A stretch of DNA of 64,000 nucleotides, taken from Streptomyces sp. C10-9-1. GTDB lineage: Bacteria > Actinomycetota > Actinomycetes > Streptomycetales > Streptomycetaceae. The notes beneath the pieces were generated by a model. That model was not told where the DNA came from and searched no databases. It saw only the letters and a program-made list of their open reading frames with translations. How positions within the stretch are numbered: position 1 is the first letter of the stretch; each line of letters begins with the position of its first letter. Shown here one piece after another: positions 25,258 through 33,841 of the stretch. Both the position numbers and the translations under genes were made by a program. The stretch lies in the NCBI RefSeq assembly GCF_024497955.1, contig NZ_JANHKP010000001.1:496001-560000 (forward strand). The letters are read 5' to 3'.

Positions 25258-28068
25258 TCATCCGGCGGCGAGCAGCCGCGCCAGCGCGGAGGCCGTCGAC
25301 GGATGGCGGGCCGCCAGGGCCGCCCCTCCGCCCTGCGGCGTGGTCCAGCCTCCGTCACAGCCCAGCAGTGCCGCCAGGGCGTCGCACGCGGCGGGGTGCT
25401 CGGCCAGCAGAGCGGCCCCGGCGGCGCCCCGCGCCGGCCGTTCCGCACGAGGCTCCTGCTCGGCACGCCACGGCGGAGTCCAGGCGTCCAGTGCCTCCAG
25501 GCGCCCGGGGAAGATCCTGCCGGCCTCGCGTATCAGCAGCGGTGCGAGTTCGGCGCCACCGCCCTTGAGCGTGGTGATGAGCGTCGGCAGCCACGGCAGC
25601 AGGACCGGGTCGGGCAGCCTCCCGAACGCGTTCGACACCACCTCCACCACGAGGTCCGTCAGCGCCGGTACGGGCTCCAGGGCGTGGACGAAACCGCTGA
25701 GGTAGCGGGGGAAGGCGGGCACGACCAGCGGGTTGCCGAGCATGTCGTCGCAGCGGGTGCGCAGTTCCTCGCGGGAGACCGTCCCCAGCTGGACCTGGGC
25801 GGCCCACAGCAGGGCCGTCCTGGACGGCTCGTCGGGGTGCGACTGCGCCACCGCCAGCTCCAGCTGGGAGCGGTCGCAGCCGAGCGAGAGCGCCAGGGAC
25901 TCCATCCCGAACAGGAAGCCGAGCATCGCGGCCACCTGCCGGACGGTGGCGTCCTCGTCGGTGAAGGCGGTGGGCAGCAGGGTGCAGTAGTGGGCGTAGC
26001 CGGTCCTGACGAAGGACTCGATCCACGAGGGCAGCCCGTGTTCCGCGGTGCGGTAGTAGGCCAGCAGCCGACGCACCCGGCGCAGCACCTCCGGTGCCCC
26101 GTCGACGCTGCGCTCCGCGGCCAGCACCTCCAGGGCGCGGGTGCCCAGCTCGTCGGCGAGGCGCCGGCTGCCCAGGTACAGCACCGCGTCCTCGACCGCG
26201 CCCAGGACCTCGGCCGCGGTGGCGCGGGGTCCGTAGGCGGTGCGCCGCAGCCGCTGCTCCAGGACCTGCTCGATACTGACGCCCTCGTACCCCAGCTCGA
26301 TCAGGGCCCGCTGGTGGGTGCCCAGAGCCAGGTCCCAGGACTCCTGGAGGGATCGTTCGCCGAGTCCGCGCTCACCCATGATCGGACGGGCCGCCCCCGG
26401 CGGCAGCAGGCGGCGCAGCATCCACAGCGCGTCGGAGCAGGGCCGGAGCTCCGGACTGCCCACCAGGTCCAGCAGTGCCCGTTTCACTCCGCGCTGCTCG
26501 ATCTTCAGGCCGAGCGGGGCGAGGCGGTCGTACACGTCGCGGGCGAGCGGGGGCAGGGCGTCGTAGCCGACCCGGCCGATCCGGTCGCCCCCCATCATGA
26601 TCTCCACGAGGCGGGCGACGTCCCGCCGACCGGGGACACCGTCCTTCTCGATGCAGGTCACCGCGGCGTCCTGGAAGTCGTACGGGGTGGGCTTGGCCCG
26701 GTCCCGCATCCCGGCCAGGAGGATGGAGGTCTCGAAGACGGCGATGGCGTCCGCGGTGGAGGCGAGGTAGCCGTTGCGGCGGGCCGCCCGGACGATGTCC
26801 ACCGACCAGCCCAGCAGTTCGGCCTCGTCCAGTGTGTCGATCACCGGCGGTCTGCGCAGGAATCCCGAGAGACGGTCCTCGAAGGGTGCCGGCGGGGCGG
26901 GAACCGGTACGGCGGCACCCTTCCCGGCCCGAGACCCCGCCGCGCCCGCCTGCCCCGCCAGCCGGTAGGGCCTGACACGGGTGCGCTTGAGGTTCTTGGC
27001 CCACTGCGTCGCCGCGATGGAGACCGATCCGGAGGCGAGACCGAACTGGGACTCGATGGCCACGTGGCTGGAGGGGATGAGCCCGTGCTGCCAGGTGGTC
27101 CCGCTCGGCGGCGCGATCCGGTAGGTGTCCGAGCCGGCCACCCCGAACTCCTCCACGCGGCTGGCCGCGTGGAAGGCGCCGCAGACGTAGAGGCAGTCGG
27201 CCGGGTCGATGGACCCGGCGGCCAGGTGGCGGCGCATCCGCGTCCACATGTACCGCTCGCGGTCCTCGTCGACCCGGACCCGGTCGCCGTCGCCCGGTGC
27301 GAGCCGGCGGAACAGGCTGCCGACGAGGAACATCACCTGGCGGTAGGTGTCGTGGTCGCCGTCGCCGAGCGGCACCTCCACGTACTGGTGCCACCACTCC
27401 GACCAGTGGCGCACCTTGCCGTGCCGCAGCAGGTGCTCCTCCAGTTCGGCGAAGCGGGGCCGCAGGTCGCCGATCTCGATGCCGACGGCCTCGCCGTGCA
27501 GCGCCGCACCGTCCTCCGCCGGGCGCCCCTCCTCCGCCTCCTCGTCGGCCGTCCGCTGCTCACGGGGCTCCTCGGGCTGCTGCCCTCGGGCGTCCCACTG
27601 GAAGACGTGGTCCGAGGAGCGGTCCACCAGGACGAGTTCGACACCGGGGGTGTCCAGGGCGTAGGCGATGGCCTGGTACTCGGCGGATGCCTCGGTGATC
27701 GGGGCGACGACCGACAGCGGGGCCCACTCGGCCGGGAAGCCGTCGATCTCGCTGGCGAAGGCCTGGACCGCCACCGGGAGGCGGCAGTTGCGCAGCTCGC
27801 TCAGCAGGGGCGCCATGTCCTCGCACAGCTCCAGGTACACGACCTTGGGCTGCTTCTCGCGCAGGCGGCGGGCCATGGCCGTGGCGGAGGCGGGCGAGTG
27901 GTGGCAGACCGGGAAGATCTCCAGCGGTTCGTTCAGCGCGCGGTCGACGTCGTCGACCATCCCGAGGAGGATGCCCTCCAGGGCGTCCTGTCCCCCGGCG
28001 AATACCTCGGCGGCCTGGTGCAGTTGCTCCCGGAGCGCGCCGAACGGGGTCGGGTCCTGGGCGCTCAC
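25258..28068 (-). CDS. Large protein of a MoxR-VWA operon (DUF5682-like)
   Basis: A 936-aa cytoplasmic protein of unknown function and the last gene of a five-gene operon. The N-terminal block has LEIFPVCHHSPASATAMARR (about residues 49-68), VVYLELCEDMAPLLSEL and PVAVQAFASEID, followed by an acidic low-complexity linker near residues 190-220. This His-His/Glu-rich block suggests a metal- or hydrolase-like site and matches what I recall of DUF5682 proteins. The C-terminal half is helical with repeated Leu/Ala-rich segments. The GTG start at 28068 overlaps the ATPase stop (GTGA). It is probably the effector or client-binding partner of the ATPase; that is inference from gene order. Confidence 0.72.
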   Translation of the reverse strand: MSAQDPTPFGALREQLHQAAEVFAGGQDALEGILLGMVDDVDRALNEPLEIFPVCHHSPASATAMARRLREKQPKVVYLELCEDMAPLLSELRNCRLPVAVQAFASEIDGFPAEWAPLSVVAPITEASAEYQAIAYALDTPGVELVLVDRSSDHVFQWDARGQQPEEPREQRTADEEAEEGRPAEDGAALHGEAVGIEIGDLRPRFAELEEHLLRHGKVRHWSEWWHQYVEVPLGDGDHDTYRQVMFLVGSLFRRLAPGDGDRVRVDEDRERYMWTRMRRHLAAGSIDPADCLYVCGAFHAASRVEEFGVAGSDTYRIAPPSGTTWQHGLIPSSHVAIESQFGLASGSVSIAATQWAKNLKRTRVRPYRLAGQAGAAGSRAGKGAAVPVPAPPAPFEDRLSGFLRRPPVIDTLDEAELLGWSVDIVRAARRNGYLASTADAIAVFETSILLAGMRDRAKPTPYDFQDAAVTCIEKDGVPGRRDVARLVEIMMGGDRIGRVGYDALPPLARDVYDRLAPLGLKIEQRGVKRALLDLVGSPELRPCSDALWMLRRLLPPGAARPIMGERGLGERSLQESWDLALGTHQRALIELGYEGVSIEQVLEQRLRRTAYGPRATAAEVLGAVEDAVLYLGSRRLADELGTRALEVLAAERSVDGAPEVLRRVRRLLAYYRTAEHGLPSWIESFVRTGYAHYCTLLPTAFTDEDATVRQVAAMLGFLFGMESLALSLGCDRSQLELAVAQSHPDEPSRTALLWAAQVQLGTVSREELRTRCDDMLGNPLVVPAFPRYLSGFVHALEPVPALTDLVVEVVSNAFGRLPDPVLLPWLPTLITTLKGGGAELAPLLIREAGRIFPGRLEALDAWTPPWRAEQEPRAERPARGAAGAALLAEHPAACDALAALLGCDGGWTTPQGGGAALAARHPSTASALARLLAAG

Positions 28069-29189
28069 GACAGCGTGGCGATCGCGTCGCGGCCGCCCTC
28101 CAGGAACTCCGGCCAGGAGCCCCCCTTCTCCTTGCTGCGCGGCTCGACCACACCGTGCAGGTACTTGTTCAGGATGGCCAGGTCCTCCGGCTCCCGGCGG
28201 GTGAGCGAGCCGACGAGGGAGGCGGCGAGAGTACGCGCGGTCAGGGTGCGCTCGCCGAAGAAGGTGCTGTGCAGCACGGCGTCCTCCAGAACGCCGATCT
28301 GCTCGGCCGTGGAGAGCGCGGACTCCAGCTTCTCGTCGTCGCTCCCCGCCGCGGCGGAGGTGGCACGCAGGTCGGCGAAGCTCTGGAGCAGGACGTCCAG
28401 CAGGGTGGGCGGAACGTCCAGGTCGATCGCGTGGCGGCGCAGCAGCTCCTCGGTGCGGAAGCGGACGATCTCCGCCTCGCTCCTCTTGTTGGTGACGACC
28501 GGGATGCGGACGAAGTTGAAGCGGCGCTTGAGCGCGGAGGAGAGGTCGTTGACGCCGCGGTCGCGGCTGTTGGCGGTGGCGATCACCGAGAACCCGGGCT
28601 TGGCGAAGACGATGTTGTCCCCTCCGCCGTCGCTCTCCAGCTCCGGGACGGAGATGTACTTCTCGGAGAGTATGGAGATGAGTGCGTCCTGGACGTCGCT
28701 GGTGGAGCGGGTGAGCTCCTCGAAGCGGCCGATGGACCCGCCCTCCATCGCGGTCATGATCGGCGAGGGGATCATCGACTCCCGGGACTGGCCCTTGGCG
28801 ATGACCATCGACACGTTCCACGAGTACTTGATGTGGTCCTCGGTGGTGCCGGCCGTGCCCTGGACGACGAGGGTGGAGTTCCGGCAGATGGCCGCGGACA
28901 GCAGCTCGGCCAGCCAGCTCTTGCCGGTACCGGGGTCGCCGATCAGCAGCAGTCCGCGGTCGGAGGCGAGGGTGACGATGGAGCGCTCGACGAAGCTGCG
29001 GTCGCCGAACCACTTCTGGGCGATCTCCCGGTCGAGGCCGTCGGAGCGCTCGGAGCCGAGGACGAACAGACGGACCATCTTCGGGGACAGCCGCCAGGAG
29101 AAGGGCTTGGGGCCGTCGTCGATCGACTCCAGCCAGTCGAGCTCCTCGGCGTACTTGATCTCGGCGGGAGCGCGCAGCAGGTCGGACAT
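28065..29189 (-). CDS. MoxR-type AAA+ ATPase
   Basis: A 374-aa AAA+ ATPase. Walker A is GDPGTGKSW at residues 84-92. A long MoxR-like insert follows with SRESMIPSPIMTAMEGGSIG and RSTSDVQDALISILSEKYIS (Walker B region RFEELT in place of a canonical DEI). Sensor 1 is VIATANSRDRGVND and the arginine-finger region is LSSALKRRFNFVRIP. MoxR ATPases remodel or activate VWA-containing partners. The start at 29189 is chosen over an upstream ATG because the leader there is Pro/Arg-rich, and the revised start sits just after an AAAGG-type ribosome site. It is coupled to the 936-aa gene and lies 82 bp downstream of the VWA gene. Confidence 0.9.
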   Translation of the reverse strand: MSDLLRAPAEIKYAEELDWLESIDDGPKPFSWRLSPKMVRLFVLGSERSDGLDREIAQKWFGDRSFVERSIVTLASDRGLLLIGDPGTGKSWLAELLSAAICRNSTLVVQGTAGTTEDHIKYSWNVSMVIAKGQSRESMIPSPIMTAMEGGSIGRFEELTRSTSDVQDALISILSEKYISVPELESDGGGDNIVFAKPGFSVIATANSRDRGVNDLSSALKRRFNFVRIPVVTNKRSEAEIVRFRTEELLRRHAIDLDVPPTLLDVLLQSFADLRATSAAAGSDDEKLESALSTAEQIGVLEDAVLHSTFFGERTLTARTLAASLVGSLTRREPEDLAILNKYLHGVVEPRSKEKGGSWPEFLEGGRDAIATLS

Positions 29190-29271
29190 GGAAGGGCCTT
29201 TCGGGTGGGTGCGTGGGCGGGGCGCGGTGGGCGGGGCCCGTTTCGGGCCGGACCGCCGCAAGGGCGGCCCC

Positions 29272-30654
29272 TCAGGTGAGGAAGGTCTTGAGTTCGTGGA
29301 CGAGCTTGTCGATGTGGCCGGAGATCACCGGTGTGCCGAGGGCCTTGAACCGCTCCCGGAACCAGGGGTTGACCTCCTGGCGCCCGGAGCTGGTCACGGA
29401 ACCGACGGGAATGAACTTCGCGCCGGAGCGGTGGACCGCCTCGATGCCCTCGAACAGCGGCTGGGACCGGTCGAACTCGTAGAAGTCCGAGATCCAGACC
29501 ATGACGGTGTTCTTCGGTTCGGCGATCTTCGGCCGGGCCATGGCCATGGCCACCGGGCCGTCGTTGCCGCCGCCCAGTTTGGTGCGCAGCAGCACGTCGA
29601 AGGGGTCGTTCACCCAGGGGGTGAGGTCGATGGCCCGGGTGTCGTAGGCGATCAGGTGGACGTCCACCTTGGGCAGGCCCGCGAAGATCGAGGCGAGGAT
29701 GGTGCAGTTGACCATGGAGTCGACCATGGAACCGGACTGGTCCACCACAACAATCAGCCGCTGCGGCGTCGTCCTGCGGACGGTGTGCCGGTAGTAGAGA
29801 CGGTCGACGTAGAGGCGCTCCTCCTCCGGGCTCCAGTTGGTGAGGTTCTTCCAGATGGTGCGGTCGAGGTCGAGGTTGCGGAAGACGCGCTTGGGCGGGA
29901 CCGAGCGGTCCAGCTCGCCCGCCGTGGCCTTCTCCACCTGGGTGCGCAGGACCTCGGCCACCTCGTCCACATAGCGGCGGATGAGGGACTTGGCGTTGGC
30001 GAGGGCGACCCCGGAGAGGTTGCCCTTGTCCCGGAGCAGCTGCTCGATCAGGGACATGCTGGGCGTCAGGCGCGCGGCCAGCCGCGGGTCGGCCAGGACC
30101 TCCCGCAGGTGCATGCGGCCCACCAGGTCGGCTTCGATGGACCCCAGCTCGCCTCCGAGGCCGCCTTCCCTGCCCGCACCCGCGGCCCGGTCGGCCCGTA
30201 GGGCACCCGGGCGGCAGCCGAGGGCCCTCTCCAGCCAGCCCGCGTCCGACTGCCAGCGCGCCAGCCGGTCGGCGGTGACGGTGCCCGAGCCGGTGGCGAA
30301 CACGTTCAGCAGGACCTTGGAGGCGAGGGCCGCCCTGCGGACCTCTGCGGCCCGGTCGCGGTCGCCGTCCGGCTCGGCCTCGGGCGTCATCAGTCCGTCG
30401 AAGGCGTCGGCCAGCTCCGGATGCCGCTGGACGACCGAGTCGACGGAGGTGCCGGGGTCGAGCAGAGCGGGCGGCAGGCCGATGTCCTCGACGACGGCGA
30501 GACTGGCGGACTCCAGCGTCTGGTGCTCCTCCGGGTCGAAGAGCCGGGACAGCAGGCGCCAGTAGAGGACCTGGCGCCGGTTGTCGTGCGGGTCCGGTGT
30601 GCTCGGCGCCCCGTCGGGACGGGGGCCGGTGTGCTCCGTGGAGTGCTCCGTCAT
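29272..30654 (-). CDS. VWA-domain protein partner of the MoxR ATPase
   Basis: A 460-aa cytoplasmic protein with a disordered N terminus, a helical middle region and a C-terminal von Willebrand A domain. The MIDAS motif is VVVDQSGSM (DxSxS at residues 305-309), with a later WISDFYEF and GGGNDG loop supplying further metal ligands. No signal peptide or membrane anchor. The start overlaps the preceding stop by ATGA. MoxR-VWA pairs usually assemble or metallate protein complexes; the target here is unknown. Confidence 0.88.
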   Translation of the reverse strand: MTEHSTEHTGPRPDGAPSTPDPHDNRRQVLYWRLLSRLFDPEEHQTLESASLAVVEDIGLPPALLDPGTSVDSVVQRHPELADAFDGLMTPEAEPDGDRDRAAEVRRAALASKVLLNVFATGSGTVTADRLARWQSDAGWLERALGCRPGALRADRAAGAGREGGLGGELGSIEADLVGRMHLREVLADPRLAARLTPSMSLIEQLLRDKGNLSGVALANAKSLIRRYVDEVAEVLRTQVEKATAGELDRSVPPKRVFRNLDLDRTIWKNLTNWSPEEERLYVDRLYYRHTVRRTTPQRLIVVVDQSGSMVDSMVNCTILASIFAGLPKVDVHLIAYDTRAIDLTPWVNDPFDVLLRTKLGGGNDGPVAMAMARPKIAEPKNTVMVWISDFYEFDRSQPLFEGIEAVHRSGAKFIPVGSVTSSGRQEVNPWFRERFKALGTPVISGHIDKLVHELKTFLT

Positions 30655-32048
30655 TTGCGCAGCAGCCTTCCGGCTCGTTCCCTCAGACCGGCGACGGCGT
30701 CCGTGGCGGCCTTCTCGGCCCGCGTTCCCGCCTTGTCCGCGGTGCCCCCCGCCCATGCTCCGGCGTGGACGGCGACGGCCTTCTTGCGGACCACCGTCTC
30801 CGCTGCGAGAGGCTGGACGGTGAAGCGCCCGGCGTCCCACCGGAGGAGCCCGATGCAGGCACGGGACCGGGCGACCGACTCGGCGGTCAGCGGTCCGGCG
30901 GCGGGAAGGCGGTCCACGTCGACGGCCAGGCGGTGTCCGGCGAGTTCGAGCTCGGTCGGGCCCCCCTCCTCCGCGCGGACCGCGTACCCCTCCAGCAGGA
31001 TCGGGACGGCGATGCGGACCGGGTGCCGGTCGAGCGGAGCGGTCGCCGCCGCGGTCGAGGTGGGCAGTACCACCCGGGCGGTGGCGAAGGGGTCGGCCTC
31101 GTCCGCGGGGCGGGCGTGTGCCTCGTCCCACAGCAGGTCGCCCTCGTCGGTGAGGGGCATGGCGTCGAGCTCCATCGCCCGTCCCTCCCCCGCGGCGGCG
31201 AGAAGGGACAGATGCGGCCGGAGCAGTTGCCACAGGCCCGCGCCGACCACCGTGTCGGGCTTGGGCGCGGATGCGGCGGCGCGGACCAGGCGGGGCGCGC
31301 CGCCGTCCGACGGTTCGAACACGGCGTGGACCTGGGCCTGGACGGCGGTGGCGTGCTCCTGGAGGTCGACTCCCAGCGGCAGCAGGCGCCCGGTGGCCGG
31401 CGTCGTCGCGGGAGCGGGGGCCGCACCGGGCAGCGTCAGCAGCAGGGACCGCATCCACAGGTCGGCCCAGCGGCGCTCCGGGACACGCTCCAGCGTCGCG
31501 CCGGGGCAGGACGCGGCCAGTTCGGCGGCGAAACCGTCGAGCAGGGCGGCCTGGCGGCGCAGCAGGGTGTCGGGCAGCATCGCGGAGACGACCGGCGCCG
31601 CCCCGGCGGCGAGGTCGTGGTCGAGGCCCCGCCAGCCGCTGCGGGCCAGGTCGCACAGCCAGCTGCGCGCCGCGGCCGACAGGGTGGACGCGGGCTCCGG
31701 AGAGGGCTCCTGCCGATCCGGTGCCCCTGCGGGCTTGGGGCGGCCGGTGGCTTCGTCGACGCGGGTGGCGAGTGCGTCGTGGACGGAGCCGAGCAGCGCG
31801 GCACGGGCGGCGGCCAGGGCGAGGAAGTGCTCCTCGCCGGCGGCTCCGGCAGCCGCCTTGCCGGCCGCCTCGGCGACCCGGGCGGCCAGCGGGGTGCCGG
31901 CGACGGCCTCGGCGAGCCGGTCGAGCCCCTCGGCCTGGGCGGGACGGGGCCGCAGCAGACCGTCGGTGAGCACCGCGTCGAAGGCGTCCACGGCGGCGAG
32001 CGCCTCGTCGAGGCCCTCGATCGGTTCGCCGAGCAGGTCGGTGCGCAT
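30651..32048 (-). CDS. Unrecognised protein of the MoxR-VWA operon
   Basis: A 465-aa protein, Ala-rich in its first third (MRTDLLGEPIEGLDEALAAV) and with a beta-rich C-terminal half (PVRIAVPILLEGYAVRAEEG; HRLAVDVDRLPA). I recognise no catalytic motif, signal peptide or membrane segment. A basic, helical C-terminal tail (AVAGLRERAGRLLRK) ends it. The start at 32048 shares one base with the upstream stop (TGATG), and the end overlaps the VWA start (ATGA). It is therefore locked in stoichiometry with its neighbours and likely a structural subunit of the same complex. Confidence 0.7.
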   Translation of the reverse strand: MRTDLLGEPIEGLDEALAAVDAFDAVLTDGLLRPRPAQAEGLDRLAEAVAGTPLAARVAEAAGKAAAGAAGEEHFLALAAARAALLGSVHDALATRVDEATGRPKPAGAPDRQEPSPEPASTLSAAARSWLCDLARSGWRGLDHDLAAGAAPVVSAMLPDTLLRRQAALLDGFAAELAASCPGATLERVPERRWADLWMRSLLLTLPGAAPAPATTPATGRLLPLGVDLQEHATAVQAQVHAVFEPSDGGAPRLVRAAASAPKPDTVVGAGLWQLLRPHLSLLAAAGEGRAMELDAMPLTDEGDLLWDEAHARPADEADPFATARVVLPTSTAAATAPLDRHPVRIAVPILLEGYAVRAEEGGPTELELAGHRLAVDVDRLPAAGPLTAESVARSRACIGLLRWDAGRFTVQPLAAETVVRKKAVAVHAGAWAGGTADKAGTRAEKAATDAVAGLRERAGRLLRK

Positions 32049-32563
32049 CAGGCAGCCGCCCTCGTCGTCGGGAACCACTGCATCTCGGGCAGCGGCGCGG
32101 TGGTCGGGGGCAGTTCGAGGTAGGCCAGGTGGCGCAGGAAACGGCTGAAGACGGGTGCCGCCGCCGAGGTGTCGCCCTGGGCGGGACGTGTCTGGGTCAT
32201 GGTCCCGAGGAGGGTGGCGGCGTCGGGCTCCTGGGCCGTCTCGACCTTCAGGTACCGGGCGACGCGCTCGGCCCCGTACTGGAGGACCGCCTCGGTGACC
32301 AGGGCGCGGAGGTGGTTGCAGAAGGTGCCCCGGGCACCGCCGCACGGGCGGTTGTTGTTGGTGCTGCAGGCGAAGGCGTACGTCCCGGCGGAGATCGACG
32401 AGACGTAGACGCGGCCTATGTCCGAGCCGCTGGAGACGACTCCCTGCAACCGGCCGTCGGCCAGTTCGACGAACGGCACCTTGGCCAGCTTCCGCGGCCG
32501 CGCAGGCGCCACCACCCGTGCCGTACTCGACTTCTCCCAGACCGACAACACGTCAACTCCCAT
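32048..32563 (-). CDS. SWIM-type zinc-finger protein, first gene of the MoxR-VWA operon
   Basis: A 171-aa protein. It starts MGVDVLSVWEKSSTARVVAP and carries FACSTNNNRPC followed by GTFCNHLRAL, a Cys...Cys...CxH pattern consistent with a SWIM zinc finger, which can bind nucleic acid or protein. The start at 32563 is selected because upstream frame content (Arg/Pro-rich) is not protein-like. It opens the five-gene operon and is a plausible recognition or sensing component (inference). Confidence 0.72.
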   Translation of the reverse strand: MGVDVLSVWEKSSTARVVAPARPRKLAKVPFVELADGRLQGVVSSGSDIGRVYVSSISAGTYAFACSTNNNRPCGGARGTFCNHLRALVTEAVLQYGAERVARYLKVETAQEPDAATLLGTMTQTRPAQGDTSAAAPVFSRFLRHLAYLELPPTTAPLPEMQWFPTTRAAA

Positions 32564-32965
32564 ACGTAGGGCAAAGAAGGGGGTGTTCCAGCCACCCCGG
32601 CGGAACACGAACGAAGGTATCCCCGGCCACTGACAACGGACCTCGCCCGTCCACAGCACCGGTACGACAATCGTTCGGGGATGCCGCCGGGGCAGCCCTG
32701 AGCGGCAGCGCGCCCCCCTCCTGCGCGCGGCCCCCGCCACCGGCGGGCCCCGGGCCAAAAGCTCCCGGCCGGACGGATCGCCCGGGACCGGTGCCGGGCG
32801 GGCAGGCCCCGCGGGAGACGACCGCCCGGTGGCCTCCGGCCACGAGGACCGGGCGCCCTCCGGAGGCCGCCGTTCCCGAGGAGCAGCAAGCGCCGGTGGG
32901 GACCCGGCAGAAGCGGTTCGGGGGAGGCCGGGTGTCCGGGGCCGCCGCCGGCGCACGAGGGGGCC
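32564..32965. other. Upstream region of the SWIM-MoxR operon
   Basis: About 400 bp without a convincing gene. It must hold the operon promoter. I could not identify confident -35/-10 boxes or operators. Confidence 0.4.
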
Positions 32966-33667
32966 ACGGACGACACGGCCTCGGTCTCCCGCTTCCTCCG
33001 CGACGGCTTCGTGAAGGCGGAGGGCGCCGTCGCGCCCCCGCGTGGCCGCGGACTGCGCGGTGCTGCCGTGGAGTGCGACGGGCTGCGACCCGGACGACCC
33101 GGCGACCTGGACACGGCCCGCGCACCGGGTGGGCAGCATGGCACGGGGACCCTTCGCCCCGGCGCCCAACTCCCCCTTCCCGCATCGCGCGTACGAGCTG
33201 CGCGTCGGTGCGGGCCGCCGGGAGCCGGGCTACTCGCCGGGCACCGTCCCGCTGCGCTTCGCGCACGAGGAGGAGCCGCACGGCACGGGCCGGCACATCG
33301 AGGGAGCTGCCTGCCGGAGGGCGACAGCGGGCACTTCACCCATCTGCGCTCCCGGGGCCGGGCCCTGACGACGCTGTTCCCGTTCAGCGAGGCCGGCGAG
33401 GAGGACGCCCCGAGGAGGATCCGGGTCGGCTCGCATCTCGACGCGCCCAGGGTGCTGGAGGAGTACGGGGAGGGCGGGGCGGGCGTCCTGGTCCCCGGGG
33501 GACGTCCTCCCGTGCCGTCCGTGCCTCGTCCACGCGGCGCGGCCGCACCACGGGGCGCGGCCGCGTCTCACGGCCCAGCCGCCGCTGGTGCCCGCCGTGC
33601 CGTTCGACCGGGACCGGGCCGGGCCGCCGCCCACTCCCCCGTGGAGGTCGCGATCCGCCGGGGCCCG
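32966..33667 (+). pseudogene. Phytanoyl-CoA dioxygenase family pseudogene with multiple frameshifts
   Basis: Homology to Fe(II)/2-oxoglutarate oxygenases of the PhyH family alternates between two plus-strand frames. Frame with codons at 32969: DDTASVSRFLRDGFVKAEGA. Next frame, about 33042-33300: TGCDPDDPATWTRP and VPLRFAHEEEPHGTGRHIEG. Back in the first frame to about 33490: LRSRGRALTTLFPFSEAGEE and RIRVGSHLDAPRVLEEYGE. Second frame again: DVLPCRPCLVHAARPHHGAR. First frame at 33635: SPVEVAIRRG, a typical C terminus. That requires about four indels, each near a C or G run. The iron-ligand HxD is now HIE and the preceding Trp is Arg, consistent with decay. No start codon with a ribosome site is clear. 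Confidence 0.68.
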
Positions 33668-33766
33668 GCCGGGACGCTCCGGCCACCGGCTCTCGCTGAG
33701 CAGCGCGCGCGTCCTCCGCCGTGGTCCGCTCGGCGCCGACCGCGCGCGTTCCGCTCCCCCGCCACG

Positions 33767-33789
33767 CCGCGTACGGATTCCGTACGCGG
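33767..33789 (+). promoter_or_regulatory. Perfect dyad upstream of tap
   Basis: CCGCGTACGG and its exact complement flank ATT, followed by another CCGTACGG at 33802-33809, about 35-75 bp upstream of tap. TAGGGT at 33819-33824 could be a -10 box. The dyad could be an autoregulatory or Tap-related binding site. Confidence 0.45.
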
Positions 33790-33841
33790 AAGGGACGCGA
33801 GCCGTACGGTCGATGACATAGGGTGCGGTGGGAGGTACGGC

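Noticed and set aside
24562..30201. A plus-strand open frame of nearly 1900 codons across malR and the MoxR operon
   Set aside because: It has no domain I recognise, is Arg/Gly/Pro-rich, and runs opposite genes with clear catalytic motifs. It is an artefact of high GC with few stop codons.
33011..33841. Long N-terminal extension fused in frame to tap
   Set aside because: It is the remains of the dioxygenase pseudogene in one of its frames. Tap starts at 33842 with a ribosome site and known family N terminus.
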